From IMG/VR virus record IMGVR_UViG_3300046648_000141, positions 1 to 64,000 of that record: a DNA stretch of 64,000 bases. One strand, given 5' to 3'. A model generated the notes under the pieces. The model ran no database searches. It was not told the DNA's origin and saw nothing but the letters and a program-made list of their open reading frames with translations. Origin of the DNA: a virus. Made by a program: the position numbers and the translations under genes. Shown here piece by piece: positions 23,036-32,050 of this stretch; position 1 is the stretch's first letter; every line of letters starts with the position of its first letter.

Positions 23036-23405
23036 GGGTGCCGGCCACCTCTATGAGAAAGTCGCCTTTGATGAGCGGCAACTCGCCAGCGACGGATACG
23101 GCAACACTGAAGCCGGCTTCGCTGAAATCCTCTCCTGCCGCGCCGGCTTCACCTATCTGCGTGGCTCTGAGGCGGTGATCGCGGCGCGCTTGGAAGGCCG
23201 GCAACCGATCGTCGTCCGGGTCCGCGCGACCCCGGACACGTGGCAAATTCAGCCGGATTGGCGGATGCGTGATTTGCAGAACGGGACCTGGGAGGACAGC
23301 GCCGAAACCGTCTGGTCCGGCCCGGTCTACGCGGTGCGCTCGATCGCAGAGACCGAGGACCGGCAATGGATCGATGTGATGGTGGAAAGCGGCGTGGCCG
23401 CATGA
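23025..23405 (+). CDS. Head-tail adaptor (SPP1 gp16-like), 126 aa
   Basis: The text HLYEKVAFDERQLASDGYGN, AEILSCRAGFTYLRGSEAVI, VVRVRATPDTWQIQPDWRM and YAVRSIAETEDRQWIDVMVE fits the head-tail joining (head closure) family, a small beta barrel that forms a ring under the connector. The start at MATKGAG is inside the previous gene. Confidence 0.85.
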   Translation: MATKGAGHLYEKVAFDERQLASDGYGNTEAGFAEILSCRAGFTYLRGSEAVIAARLEGRQPIVVRVRATPDTWQIQPDWRMRDLQNGTWEDSAETVWSGPVYAVRSIAETEDRQWIDVMVESGVAA

Positions 23406-23415
23406 GGAAGAGCTA

Positions 23416-23619
23416 ATGGCCTGGGTACGTTTCAAGCGCAATTACGACTGGAAGCCGACGTCGCAAACCACGATCGCCTACAAGGCCGGCATGGAGGCTA
23501 ACGTCAAGGCCGCATGTGCGGAGATGGCGGTCAATGCCGGCGCCGCCGTGCGTTTGCAGAAGGGCAACCGGGACGCGGAGCCGGTCGAAGAGACCGCGCC
23601 GGACGCAAGTGGCGAGTAA
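23416..23619 (+). CDS. Small head-tail region protein, 67 aa
   Basis: MAWVRFKRNYDWKPTSQTTI followed by AYKAGMEANVKAACAEMAV is a short protein seen between the adaptor and gp10-like genes in rhizobial phages. No activity is known. The 11-base overlap with the next gene supports it. Confidence 0.65.
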   Translation: MAWVRFKRNYDWKPTSQTTIAYKAGMEANVKAACAEMAVNAGAAVRLQKGNRDAEPVEETAPDASGE

Positions 23620-24043
23620 AATCCTCGGCCTTGCCCGCCTAGACGCGAAGCTGGCGCGGATGCCGGCAGCGGCGAAGGCGGAGATCAAGAAGGCGATGGA
23701 GGCGGCGGCCACGGACATGGTGGCAACCATGAAAAGTCTCGTGCCGGTCTCCTCCGGTCCCCACGGCGGCACGCTTCGGGACAGCATCGGCTGGACCTGG
23801 GGCAAGGCGCCGAAGGGCGCCGGCATTGTCGCGCTGGGCAGGTCCATGCTCGGCGCCGACCTTACGCTGACTGTCTATGCCGGCAATGAGGAAGCCTTTT
23901 ACGGCCGCTGGCAGGAGTTCGGCACCGTCAAGCAGGCGGCCCAGCCGTTCTTTTTCGTGTCCTACCGGGCGCACCGGCGTGAGGCCAAGCGGCGAATTCG
24001 CGCCGCCACCAACCGGGCCGCCAAGAGGGTAGCCGCACCATGA
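23609..24043 (+). CDS. HK97 gp10-family tail completion protein, 144 aa
   Basis: GTG start inside the previous gene. MKSLVPVSSGPHGGTLRDSI followed by GWTWG and then YGRWQEFGTVKQAAQPFFFV is the hallmark of the HK97 gp10 family, in which LRDSI and the FGT-Q-A-P-F motif are conserved. It is needed to complete the head-tail interface. The C-terminal end is strongly basic. Confidence 0.88.
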   Translation: MASKILGLARLDAKLARMPAAAKAEIKKAMEAAATDMVATMKSLVPVSSGPHGGTLRDSIGWTWGKAPKGAGIVALGRSMLGADLTLTVYAGNEEAFYGRWQEFGTVKQAAQPFFFVSYRAHRREAKRRIRAATNRAAKRVAAP

Positions 24044-24444
24044 CATCGCCGTCACTTGAAATTCAGGGCGCGATTCTCTCGGTCCTCAGAAGCGATAGCG
24101 CCGTAGTCGCGATCATCGGGCAGCGGTCCTATGACAGCGTGCCGCCGACCCCGGTCTTCCCCTACACGTCATTCGGTCCCAGCGATGAGACCAGCGACGA
24201 CGCGGACTGCATCACCGGCTTTGAAATCTCATTCCAGATCGATTGCTGGTCCCGCAAGCCCGGCTATCCTGAGGTCCGCGCGCTGGCCGACGCGGTGCGG
24301 AAGGCAATCCACGGTCAGGAGTTTGACCTGTCCGTCAACAAGCTTGTGCTGTTTGAGCATCGTCAGACCCGGTTCCTCCGCGATTCCGATGGCCTCACGT
24401 CGCATGCCGCCATGACGTTCACGGCCTTCGTCGAGGCCGCCTAA
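24040..24444 (+). CDS. Tail terminator (DUF3168), 134 aa
   Basis: LEIQGAILSVLRSDSAVVAI, then VFPYTSFGPSDETSDDADC, then SFQIDCWSRKPGYPEVRALA and ADAVRKAIHG match DUF3168. These form a ring that caps the tail tube and meets the head. It overlaps the gp10-like gene by ATGA. Confidence 0.88.
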   Translation: MTSPSLEIQGAILSVLRSDSAVVAIIGQRSYDSVPPTPVFPYTSFGPSDETSDDADCITGFEISFQIDCWSRKPGYPEVRALADAVRKAIHGQEFDLSVNKLVLFEHRQTRFLRDSDGLTSHAAMTFTAFVEAA

Positions 24445-24473
24445 CCCAAAACCAAGACCCGAAATCCACCCAT

Positions 24474-24499
24474 CCTCGTCCGCGCCTGGACGGGGTTTT
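24474..24499 (+). terminator. Possible weak terminator before the major tail gene
   Basis: CCTCGTCC (24474-24481) pairs with GGACGGGG (24488-24495) with one G-U, followed by TTTT. It lies in the 88-base gap before the major tail protein. It may stop some transcripts, or may mark an RNA processing point that separates head from tail expression. Confidence 0.5.
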
Positions 24500-24532
24500 C
24501 TGCGCTGCCTGTGCTTTGAAAGGAAAACCACA

Positions 24533-24976
24533 ATGGCACCTCCTACCACTGCCAAATTTGGCAAGTTCCGCGTGCTTCTCGGCAACGGGGCTTCGCCGGA
24601 AGTGTTCGCCGCGCCTTGCGGTTTCACTTCAAAATCGCTCGCCCTGAGCAAGAACCTCACCGACGTGAGCCTTCCGGATTGTGATGACCCGGACGCGCCC
24701 GCGTGGGTGGGCCGCGACGTCGAAAGCCTGACGGCTTCGATTACCGGTGAAGGGGTCATGGCGGCGGAATCCGCTGCTGATTGGATGGACGCTTTCGAGA
24801 GCACTTCATCGATCAGCGTCAAGGTGGAAATCGAGTTCCCGGCCGTCACCTGGACCTACACCGGCAAGATGCATATCTCGTCCATGACGCTCAGCGCTGA
24901 ACAGGGCGGGCGCGTCACGAACAACGTCGAGATGCAGAGCGACGGCGAACTGGTCAGGAGCATGGCGACCACGTGA
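24533..24976 (+). CDS. Major tail (tube) protein, 147 aa
   Basis: A beta-rich protein (VLLGNGASPEVFAAPCGFTS, KNLTDVSLPDCDDPDAPAWV, TWTYTGKMHISSMTLSAEQG) of the phage tail tube type (Phage_tail_2). It has a good ribosome site (AAAGGAAAA) and its own leader gap, as expected for an abundant structural protein. It polymerises into the non-contractile tail tube. Confidence 0.85.
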   Translation: MAPPTTAKFGKFRVLLGNGASPEVFAAPCGFTSKSLALSKNLTDVSLPDCDDPDAPAWVGRDVESLTASITGEGVMAAESAADWMDAFESTSSISVKVEIEFPAVTWTYTGKMHISSMTLSAEQGGRVTNNVEMQSDGELVRSMATT

Positions 24977-25389
24977 GCCGGAGCGCTTCAATCACGCTGG
25001 CATGGGCAGACGGAGATTATCATTTCCGTCTGGCATGGGGCGAAATCATACAGGTGCAGGAGGCGACGGATGCTGGGCCATTCGTCGTCCTCGGCCGCCT
25101 ACAAGATGGCACGTGGCGCGTGGAGGATATTTCCTCGGTCATTCGCCTCGGCCTGATCGGCGGCGGCCTTGAACCTCCCAAGGCGCTAAAGCTGACGCGG
25201 ACCTATGTCGAAAGCCGTCCGCCGGTCGAAAACTTGCTCATCGCGATTGCAATTCTTCAGGCCGGCCTCATGGGGGCGCCGGACGAAGAAGAGATAAAAA
25301 AAAACGAAAGCCAGATGATGGCGACCGCCTCGACAATCTCCCCAACGGAAAATTTCGCTTCGGACCCATTTACGGAGCGGGCGCAGTAA
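24973..25389 (+). CDS. Tail assembly chaperone, GTA gp10-like (zero frame), 138 aa
   Basis: GTG start overlapping the tail-tube stop. RSASITLAWADGDYHFRLAW, GEIIQVQEATDAGPFVVLGR and DISSVIRLGLIGGG match the GTA gp10-type tail protein found between tube and tape measure. Near the end lies a run of nine A (25296-25304) with the heptamer A AAA AAC. A -1 slip there continues into the next frame and joins the gene at 25389, as in lambda G/GT. Confidence 0.85.
   Translation: MSRSASITLAWADGDYHFRLAWGEIIQVQEATDAGPFVVLGRLQDGTWRVEDISSVIRLGLIGGGLEPPKALKLTRTYVESRPPVENLLIAIAILQAGLMGAPDEEEIKKNESQMMATASTISPTENFASDPFTERAQ
25299..25305 (+). promoter_or_regulatory. Slippery site for -1 ribosomal frameshift
   Basis: The heptamer A AAA AAC lies in the zero-frame phase needed for a -1 slip (codons AAA 25300-25302, AAC 25303-25305). 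After the slip the frame stays open and reads RKPDDGDRLDNLPNGKFRFG, then PIYGAGAVMGFSPAEVDRM, straight into the chaperone T domain to 25544. Such frameshifts are the rule in siphophage tail chaperones. Confidence 0.8.
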
Positions 25390-25544
25390 TGGGCTTCTCG
25401 CCTGCCGAGGTGGACCGCATGAGCATGTGGCAATTCTCGGAAGCCCTGGCCGGATACGTCAAGGCAAACGATCCTGACGCGGCCAAGGAACTGTCATCAG
25501 CGGAAGCCGACGACATTTGGAAATGGATGCAGACAAAGCATTGA
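25389..25544 (+). CDS. Tail assembly chaperone C-terminal (T) part, 51 aa
   Basis: MGFSPAEVDRMSMWQFSEAL, then AGYVKANDPDAAKEL and ADDIWKWMQ, is the small tail chaperone seen after gp10 in alphaproteobacterial phages and GTAs. It can start at its own ATG, which overlaps the previous TAA, but the same frame is also reached by the -1 slip at 25299. The fusion product (24973-25544) is likely to be the tape-measure-binding form. Confidence 0.8.
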   Translation: MGFSPAEVDRMSMWQFSEALAGYVKANDPDAAKELSSAEADDIWKWMQTKH

Positions 25545-25600
25545 CGGCCCTCCCCCCAGTCTTTCCTCCCTCATAACCCACGCCTTCCGGAGTTCTGATT

Positions 25601-28600
25601 TTGGCAACCGATCTTGAGCGTCTTGTTGTTCAGCTAAGCGCAGACGTGAAGGGCTACGAGCGCGGGCTAGCCCGTGCGCGTGGCGTGACCAACCGCGAAT
25701 TCAACGGCATCGAAAAGCGCGCCACGACGCTGAACCGCAAGCTGAACGATATCGGCAAAGGCGCGGGACGCTCGTTTGCCGCGCCGGTGGCCGGCATTGG
25801 TTCCGCCCTCGCCATTGCAGAGGTGATCAAATACGCCGACGCCTGGACGACAGCGGAGAACAAGATCGCGGCGGCCGGAGCGGTTGCCGGCCGGGCAGGA
25901 CGGGACCTTTCGGGGATCACCGACATAGCGAACGCGACGCGCGCCGGCATCACCGAGACGGCCGACCTTTACGCCAAGCTGCTTCGTTCCACCAAGGACG
26001 TTGCGAAGAATGAGGAGGAAGTCGCCAGGGCGACGGAGATCGTCAATAAGGCGTTCAAGGCCGGCGGCGCGGCTGCTCAGGAGCAAGCGGCGGGCGTCCT
26101 GCAATTGGGACAGGCCCTTGGCTCCGGCGTGCTTCAGGGTGACGAACTGCGGTCTATTCGTGAGAACGCGCCGCTGATCGCGCAAGCCATTGCCGACGAA
26201 TTCGGCGTCACCATCGGCAAGTTGAAAGACCTTGGGGCGGAAGGCGCGCTTACGTCCGATCGCGTTTTCAAGGCTATCCTGAAAGCCCAGCCGCAAATCG
26301 AAAAGGCGTTCTCGGTCACCAACGCGACCATTGCGGACAGCTTCACCAAGATCGAAAACCAGTTCATCCGCTACATCGGCCAGACCAACGAAGGTCTCGG
26401 CGCCTCAAAGCGGCTGACAGCCGGGCTCAACTTGCTGGCCGACAATTTCGATGCGACGGCCGACACCGCCATCGCCTTCGCCAGCATCCTCGGCGCTGCG
26501 CTCCTCGGCCGTTCGATCGGCAACATGATTGCTTCCATCGGGCTGGGAATCGGAGCGCTCAAGAAGCTCTATAGCGCATTCAAGGCGCTGCGCACGGTTG
26601 GCGCTGCCGGCCTCCTCGGGGCTACTTCGGGTGCGGCCGGACCAATTGGCGCTGCGATCGCCGTGGGTGCCTTGGCTGCGGGTGCCGCGATCACGCATTT
26701 CCAGCTCAAGGCGGCAGAAGCCGAAGAGCGGTCCAAGCGCGTAGCGGCCGAAATGGAAAAGATGGGCATCACCTCCCATCAGGCCGCCGCAGGTGTGGAT
26801 GAAACCGCCTTATCCCTGGAAAAGATTTCGAAAGGCGATGCGGCGCGGTCACTTCGGGACATCAATGATGAGCTGGACCGCATGCGTGGCGGCGGCCTTC
26901 CGGGGAGCCTGGGCAACGAGCTGGGCTCCATTGCAGAGAAGGCGCGCGCCCAGACACGCGGACTTGTCGGCTTTTTCTCTACCTCCGCGATCGACAACAC
27001 GGCGCTGGATCAGATCGCCAAACTCGCCGACGATGTGCGTGACGGCAAGATCGCGGCCGATGAAGCGTTGAAGACGCTTCAAGCAATGGCGGATACCGAG
27101 ATCAGCCGCCCGGTCTATGACCTGAACAAGGCGCTCCAGGTGTCGATCGCACTTTTTCGAGACCTCCAGACCGCTCAGAAGATGAAGGCTGAGACGCCCG
27201 GCGTCCGGGTGCTTACGCTCAGCAAGCAACTTGAGAAAGACACGAAAGATTATGCCGCTGCCGCCGATCAGGTGCGCAAGGCCGCCCAGGATGCGCTGGA
27301 CCGTCTCAACCAAGTCCGCGATGTCTTTGGCAATGATCCAGCCTTCCAGGCCCAGGTAACGGCGCTGGAGACCGTCCGCGACTCGCTTGACGGAACCGCC
27401 GAAGGATCAAACAAGGCGAAAGCAGCGCTACAGGCGCTCGCTGATAGTGACCCAGGCTTTGCCGGTCTTGCCGCCAAACTCAATCCCCTCCTCGATAGGC
27501 TTGGCGAAATCGGTGCTGCCATAAAGACGGCGGCCGAAGGCTTGTTCCAGCTAAACCGCGTTGACGGTCCCACCAAATTCATGCCGCGCGAAGGCGTCCA
27601 GGCGGAGCAAGAAGCGCGCAAGCAGGCCCAGACCACGAATTTTCTCCGTGAAAGGACGGCAAAATCGGCCGGCAAATATGAGGCGTGGACCGTCATCGGC
27701 AGGACGTCGGAAGGCCGGTTGATCGTCGTCAATCCCGACGAAGGCTTGTCAACCGAACTCACGCAGACCGTCGAAGACCCGCGCGGCGGCTTCATGAACG
27801 TGCCGACGCTGTTCTCCGGCAAGCCGGTGCCGATCGAGGAGGCAGTCGATAAGATTATCAAGAACGGCTTCAAAGACCCTGAAACCGGGAGGGCGATCGA
27901 GAATTTCAAAACGGTCGATGCGGCTGTCAAGGCGGCTCAGGCGCGGAGCGCGTCTCTGTCAAGCGACCCCAAATTCATCGAGGCCGATCGCAAATATACC
28001 GAGGTAACCGACCCTGATCTTGCGGAGCGGACCCAGAAAATCCTGAAGGCCGCCGAAGAGGTCGGCGTGGCGATCAGCGAAGCGGCTGCAAAAATCCAAG
28101 CCGAGTCAGAGCTTGCCGCTGAAAAAGCAGCGAAGGATATTCAGAAATCGGCGGAAGCATCGACCGAGGCCGCCTTCAAGCTGATCGCCGACCGCGAGTC
28201 GTTCCGTTCGACCCCCTACAAGGACAATGACGGCAAGCTGCGCGTCGGCTTCGGCTCGGACACCGTGACGCTGTCGGACAATTCAATCCAAAAAGTCGTT
28301 TCAGGCATGACGATCACGATGGCCGACGCCACCCGTGACCTTGATCGCCGGATTGAAGAATTCCAAAGGGGCATCAAAAGCGATATCGGCGCCCCGCGCT
28401 TCTCGGAGTTCAACGACGATCAGCAAGCCGTCCTCACCAGCATCGCCTACAATTACGGCTCGCTGCCGGATCGCATCATCAAGGCGATCAAGGAGGGAAC
28501 CACCGAGGACATCTATAACGCCATCAAGGGCCTTGGCGGCGACAATCAGGGCATCAATCGAAACCGCCGGAACGCCGAGGCCGAGCAATTCCTGTCCGGG

Positions 28601-29506
28601 GCACCGGCCGGCATCCGCGAAGAGATCACCCAGCGCCAAGAGCAACTGAAATACATCCAGGAATCGTCGGCGGCGCGCGCCGAGGAAACCGCCGGCATCA
28701 ACGCCGAAACCTCGATGATGAGCGCTTCCAATGCGGAGCGGGAGCGGGAGCGGTTTGTTCGCGAAGCGCTGAACGATCTTCAGAAGCAAGGCATCGTCGT
28801 CACCGACGAAATGCGCGCTTCCATCGAGGCTGAAGCCGATGCCCGCTTCAATGCGGTTTCCGCCTATGATGCGGCAACGGAAGCGGCCGACCGCCTGAAG
28901 GAGAAGCAGGAGGAGCTGAAAGCGGTTCAGGAGGAGGTGTCTTATGCCTTCCAGGGCGCGCTCAAGGGATTCATTTCCGATCTCGTTCACGGCAAGTCAG
29001 CGACCGAGGCGCTTTATAACGCCGTCTCGCAATTGGCCGATCGCCTGCTTGACATCGCCCTCGACCAAATCTTCAAGTCGCTGTTCAGCGGCGGCACCGG
29101 GGCGGCCGGCGGACTCCTCGGTGGCTTGTTCGGCGGCTTCGCGGCCGGCGGCTACACCGGCGACGGCGGCAAGAACCAGCCGAAGGGTGTGGTTCATGGC
29201 GGCGAGTATGTCTTCTCGAAAAAGGCGACAAACCGGATCGGCGTTGCCAATCTGGAAGCGATGCACAAGGCCGCCCGGCGCGGCTACGCCCAAGGCGGAT
29301 ACGTCCTGCCCCGGATTGGCGGGGCCGGCGGCATGGCGCAAGCCGGAGCCGCCGCGCCGAACGTCGATGCCCGGACGACGGTCATCAATCGTTTTGACGC
29401 TCCATCGTTCCTTTCGGAAGCGCTGGCGCACCCGGACGGGGCGAAGACCATCCTCAATGTTATCCGGGCGCAACCTGCCGTATTCCGGCAGGCGTTGCAG
29501 GGCTAA
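25601..29506 (+). CDS. Tape measure protein with embedded GH24 lysozyme domain, 1301 aa
   Basis: TTG start with GGAG upstream. Residues 1-260 are the tape-measure N-terminal domain (LVVQLSADVKGYERGLARAR; GVLQLGQALGSGVLQGDELR). A hydrophobic stretch (about 295-370) follows. A T4-lysozyme-like GH24 domain lies at about 858-1005, with catalytic E866 in DRESFRSTPYKD and GKLRVGFGSDT, then NDDQQAVLTSIAYNYGSLP. The C-terminal part is coiled, then glycine-rich. It sets tail length and cuts peptidoglycan during DNA entry. Confidence 0.92.
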   Translation: MATDLERLVVQLSADVKGYERGLARARGVTNREFNGIEKRATTLNRKLNDIGKGAGRSFAAPVAGIGSALAIAEVIKYADAWTTAENKIAAAGAVAGRAGRDLSGITDIANATRAGITETADLYAKLLRSTKDVAKNEEEVARATEIVNKAFKAGGAAAQEQAAGVLQLGQALGSGVLQGDELRSIRENAPLIAQAIADEFGVTIGKLKDLGAEGALTSDRVFKAILKAQPQIEKAFSVTNATIADSFTKIENQFIRYIGQTNEGLGASKRLTAGLNLLADNFDATADTAIAFASILGAALLGRSIGNMIASIGLGIGALKKLYSAFKALRTVGAAGLLGATSGAAGPIGAAIAVGALAAGAAITHFQLKAAEAEERSKRVAAEMEKMGITSHQAAAGVDETALSLEKISKGDAARSLRDINDELDRMRGGGLPGSLGNELGSIAEKARAQTRGLVGFFSTSAIDNTALDQIAKLADDVRDGKIAADEALKTLQAMADTEISRPVYDLNKALQVSIALFRDLQTAQKMKAETPGVRVLTLSKQLEKDTKDYAAAADQVRKAAQDALDRLNQVRDVFGNDPAFQAQVTALETVRDSLDGTAEGSNKAKAALQALADSDPGFAGLAAKLNPLLDRLGEIGAAIKTAAEGLFQLNRVDGPTKFMPREGVQAEQEARKQAQTTNFLRERTAKSAGKYEAWTVIGRTSEGRLIVVNPDEGLSTELTQTVEDPRGGFMNVPTLFSGKPVPIEEAVDKIIKNGFKDPETGRAIENFKTVDAAVKAAQARSASLSSDPKFIEADRKYTEVTDPDLAERTQKILKAAEEVGVAISEAAAKIQAESELAAEKAAKDIQKSAEASTEAAFKLIADRESFRSTPYKDNDGKLRVGFGSDTVTLSDNSIQKVVSGMTITMADATRDLDRRIEEFQRGIKSDIGAPRFSEFNDDQQAVLTSIAYNYGSLPDRIIKAIKEGTTEDIYNAIKGLGGDNQGINRNRRNAEAEQFLSGAPAGIREEITQRQEQLKYIQESSAARAEETAGINAETSMMSASNAERERERFVREALNDLQKQGIVVTDEMRASIEAEADARFNAVSAYDAATEAADRLKEKQEELKAVQEEVSYAFQGALKGFISDLVHGKSATEALYNAVSQLADRLLDIALDQIFKSLFSGGTGAAGGLLGGLFGGFAAGGYTGDGGKNQPKGVVHGGEYVFSKKATNRIGVANLEAMHKAARRGYAQGGYVLPRIGGAGGMAQAGAAAPNVDARTTVINRFDAPSFLSEALAHPDGAKTILNVIRAQPAVFRQALQG

Positions 29507-29512
29507 TCGATC

Positions 29513-30709
29513 ATGGCGACGATCTGGCCCTACCTGCCGAACATCCGGCGTCAGGCTTATCTCGTGACGCGGGAGTATCGCACCGACATCATCACCTCCC
29601 GCAATGGCAAGGAACAGCGGCGCGCGCTTCGGCAAACGCCACGCAAGCGGGTGGAATACCTGACCGGCGTTGCCGGGGACTGCCTCCGGGAGTTCGACCG
29701 CTCGATGGTCTCCGCCCAGCGGGAGTTGCTGGCTATTCCGGATCGCGTCCGCTTCGTAGTCCTGCCCGATGGGCTTGAGGGCGATGCCACGACCGTGGAG
29801 CTCTCCCCCGTTCCGACCTGGATTGCTGACGGGGTGGAATTGCTGCTGGTGTCCGGTTCCCGCGTGGCGGCCCGCACGGTCGAAAGCGTGGACTCCGGCG
29901 GAACGGTCACCTTCACCGACTCCGAGGCGGCGTCCTGGCCGGCCGGGACGCGGCTTTATCCATCGCTCCACGGCTACCTCAATTCGGACATCAAAGCGCC
30001 CATCATCTCACCACGCGGCGTGGTGGATATCGCAGTGTCTTTCGAGGTGGATGTCGGCACTGAGCTGGCCGAGGAAGTAGGCGCGGCACCCGTGACCTTT
30101 GCCGATCGCGAGGTTTTCCTGAAACGTCCTAACCGCTGGCGTCCGATCAGCCTTGGACGGTTGCAGGAGGGCGCCGCCGATGTCGATTATGGCTTCGGCC
30201 GGGTCCGCCGGTTCTTCCCCATCTCGTTCGCGACCCGCGTCTGGGGCGGAGATTATACCGGCTGCGACTTCACCCATGCGGAAGTCATCCGGCAATTCTT
30301 CGATCGCATGAAAGGCCGGCAGGGCGAGTTTTACATGCCGACGTGGCAGGCGGATTTCAAACCGGTTGCCGGGGTCACAGCGGCCGGCACGACATTGACC
30401 GTCGAGGGCGCGCTTTCATCCTTTACCGGTGACACAGTCTTCAAGGCGATCGCCCTCCGCAAGAAGAGCGACGGCGCTTGGTTGCTGCGCACGGTCAACT
30501 CGATCGCGCCCTCCGGCGGGTCGAATAGCGTGCTCACGGTTAACGCCGCCTGGGGCGAAACGATCGCGCTCGCCGGCATCGACATGGTGTCGTGGTTGCC
30601 GGTCTGGCGGTTCGCGACCGACATCCTGGCAATGAGCTGGCCGCGCGAGGACGTAGCCGAGATCAATCTGTCTTTTCAGATGCTCGAAAACCTGCCGGCC
30701 GAAATCTAG
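29513..30709 (+). CDS. Distal tail/baseplate protein, 398 aa
   Basis: WPYLPNIRRQAYLVTREYRT at the start, then SVDSGGTVTFTDSEAASWPA followed by GTRLYPSLHGYL, and near the end WPREDVAEINLSFQMLENLP. Proteins like this sit just after the tape measure in alphaproteobacterial siphophages and take the place of the GTA gp12-type distal tail protein. The role as a tail-end hub rests mainly on position and beta-rich composition. Confidence 0.75.
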   Translation: MATIWPYLPNIRRQAYLVTREYRTDIITSRNGKEQRRALRQTPRKRVEYLTGVAGDCLREFDRSMVSAQRELLAIPDRVRFVVLPDGLEGDATTVELSPVPTWIADGVELLLVSGSRVAARTVESVDSGGTVTFTDSEAASWPAGTRLYPSLHGYLNSDIKAPIISPRGVVDIAVSFEVDVGTELAEEVGAAPVTFADREVFLKRPNRWRPISLGRLQEGAADVDYGFGRVRRFFPISFATRVWGGDYTGCDFTHAEVIRQFFDRMKGRQGEFYMPTWQADFKPVAGVTAAGTTLTVEGALSSFTGDTVFKAIALRKKSDGAWLLRTVNSIAPSGGSNSVLTVNAAWGETIALAGIDMVSWLPVWRFATDILAMSWPREDVAEINLSFQMLENLPAEI

Positions 30710-30915
30710 TCCTTCTCGAACTCGATCACATAGCTGTCGATGCCGCCACTCCCCGGCCCGTGCGATGCGCCGTGTTTGAGTTCGGATTCGATCGCGGCCT
30801 TCACAAACGCATCGGTGCAGTCATTGCAGTCCTGGGGCCGACCGGCCGGCACGCACGTGCATCCTTTCAGAAACTCGCGGGCGATCCGCAGAAGCTCGGA
30901 ATCTCGTTCATTCAT
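30706..30915 (-). CDS. Antisense-oriented small gene in tail operon, 69 aa
   Basis: The only minus-strand gene in the late region. MNERDSELLRIAREFLKGCT followed by CVPAGRPQDCNDCTDAFVKA has four clustered cysteines. An AGGAGG lies eight bases before the ATG on the minus strand, and the neighbouring plus-strand genes leave a gap exactly for it. It looks like a separately expressed extra gene (moron), possibly made in the lysogen. Confidence 0.7.
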   Translation of the reverse strand: MNERDSELLRIAREFLKGCTCVPAGRPQDCNDCTDAFVKAAIESELKHGASHGPGSGGIDSYVIEFEKD

Positions 30916-30955
30916 TGGGCGGGCCTCCTGGATTCGATAATGGGTTAGAGGTCAT

Positions 30956-31813
30956 ATGCCATTCGCATCGATCGAAACAAGCCGGCACCGGGGACAACCG
31001 GTCACGCTCTATCTCTTCATCTACAGCGAAACCGCCTACTTCGCCTACACCGACGCTGAAAACCCGATCACCCGGACTGGCGAAATCGCCTCGGGCGAAG
31101 ACGTGATTTATGAGCCTATCCCCATCATGCGGGATGCCATCGTGTCCTCCGGCACTATGGACAAGTCGGCGCTGGCGATCCGCATGCCGCGTGACGTCGA
31201 GCTGGGCGATCTCTTCCGCGTCTATCCGCCGGCCCAGGTGGTGACCCTGATTATTCGACAAGGGCACCTTTCCGACACCGATGACCCGCCGGAGTTCCTG
31301 GTCATCTGGTCCGGCCGCGTCCTGTCCGTTGCCCGTGAAGGTGACGAATGCGTGGTCTCCTGTGAGCCCGTCTCGTCCTCTCTGCGGCGGCCGGGCTTGC
31401 GCCGGCATTATCAATTCGGATGCCCGCATGTTCTCTACGGGCCGCAGTGCAGCGCGAACAAGGCCACTCATTCGGTTTCGACCACGGTCAGCGCCCTCTC
31501 CGGCACTTCTATCACCCTGCCCGGCGGCTGGAACGGCTCTTTCGATTCATCGAAATTCGTTGAGGGCGTCGTGGAGTGGATCAACGACGCTGGCGGAACG
31601 GAGCGCCGGAAAATCCTCAAGGTGACCGGCAACGTCCTCCTGCTCGGCGGCTTGCTCCGCGACCTTGATGTGGGCGCGACGATCACGGCGGCGCTCGGCT
31701 GCAATCATCAAATGTCCGACTGCCAGAACCTGTTTGCCAACATCCAGAACTTCGGCGGTTGCCCGTGGATTCCAACGGAAAACCCGATCGGTCCCCGCAA
31801 CAATTATTACTGA
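30956..31813 (+). CDS. Tail protein of the BR0599/GTA gp13 type, 285 aa
   Basis: LYLFIYSETAYFAYTDAENP at the start, VIWSGRVLSVAREGDECVVS in the middle, and the end FGCPHVLYGPQCSANK then GCNHQMSDCQNLFANIQNFG and GCPWIP with six cysteines. This is the Phage_BR0599/DUF2163 pattern. GTA gp13 of this kind holds an iron-sulfur cluster in the baseplate, which fits the cysteines. Confidence 0.88.
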   Translation: MPFASIETSRHRGQPVTLYLFIYSETAYFAYTDAENPITRTGEIASGEDVIYEPIPIMRDAIVSSGTMDKSALAIRMPRDVELGDLFRVYPPAQVVTLIIRQGHLSDTDDPPEFLVIWSGRVLSVAREGDECVVSCEPVSSSLRRPGLRRHYQFGCPHVLYGPQCSANKATHSVSTTVSALSGTSITLPGGWNGSFDSSKFVEGVVEWINDAGGTERRKILKVTGNVLLLGGLLRDLDVGATITAALGCNHQMSDCQNLFANIQNFGGCPWIPTENPIGPRNNYY

Positions 31814-31822
31814 GGCCCACAC

Positions 31823-32050
31823 ATGGCGTGGTTCATCCCGCTCCTGCTGGCGATCATTTTCAATGTCATCGCCTATCTGCTCGCGCCCAAGCCCAAGAAG
31901 GCGAAGCCGCCGGAAGTCAAGGACATGGACAATCCCACGGCCGACGCCGGTCGGCCTGTCCCGGTTGTCTTCGGCACGGTCACGGTCAAGGGCCTGAACG
32001 TCCTCTGGTACGGCGACAAGTCCAAGCAGACGAAGAAGGTGAAGGCATGA
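31823..32050 (+). CDS. Small tail-tip protein with membrane helix, 75 aa
   Basis: The first 20 residues (AWFIPLLLAIIFNVIAYLLA) are hydrophobic, followed by PKPKKAKPPEVKDMDNPTAD and VPVVFGTVTVKG. Proteins like this precede the large tip protein in rhizobial phages, and the N-terminal helix may be released or inserted in the membrane. Role inferred from place. Confidence 0.7.
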   Translation: MAWFIPLLLAIIFNVIAYLLAPKPKKAKPPEVKDMDNPTADAGRPVPVVFGTVTVKGLNVLWYGDKSKQTKKVKA

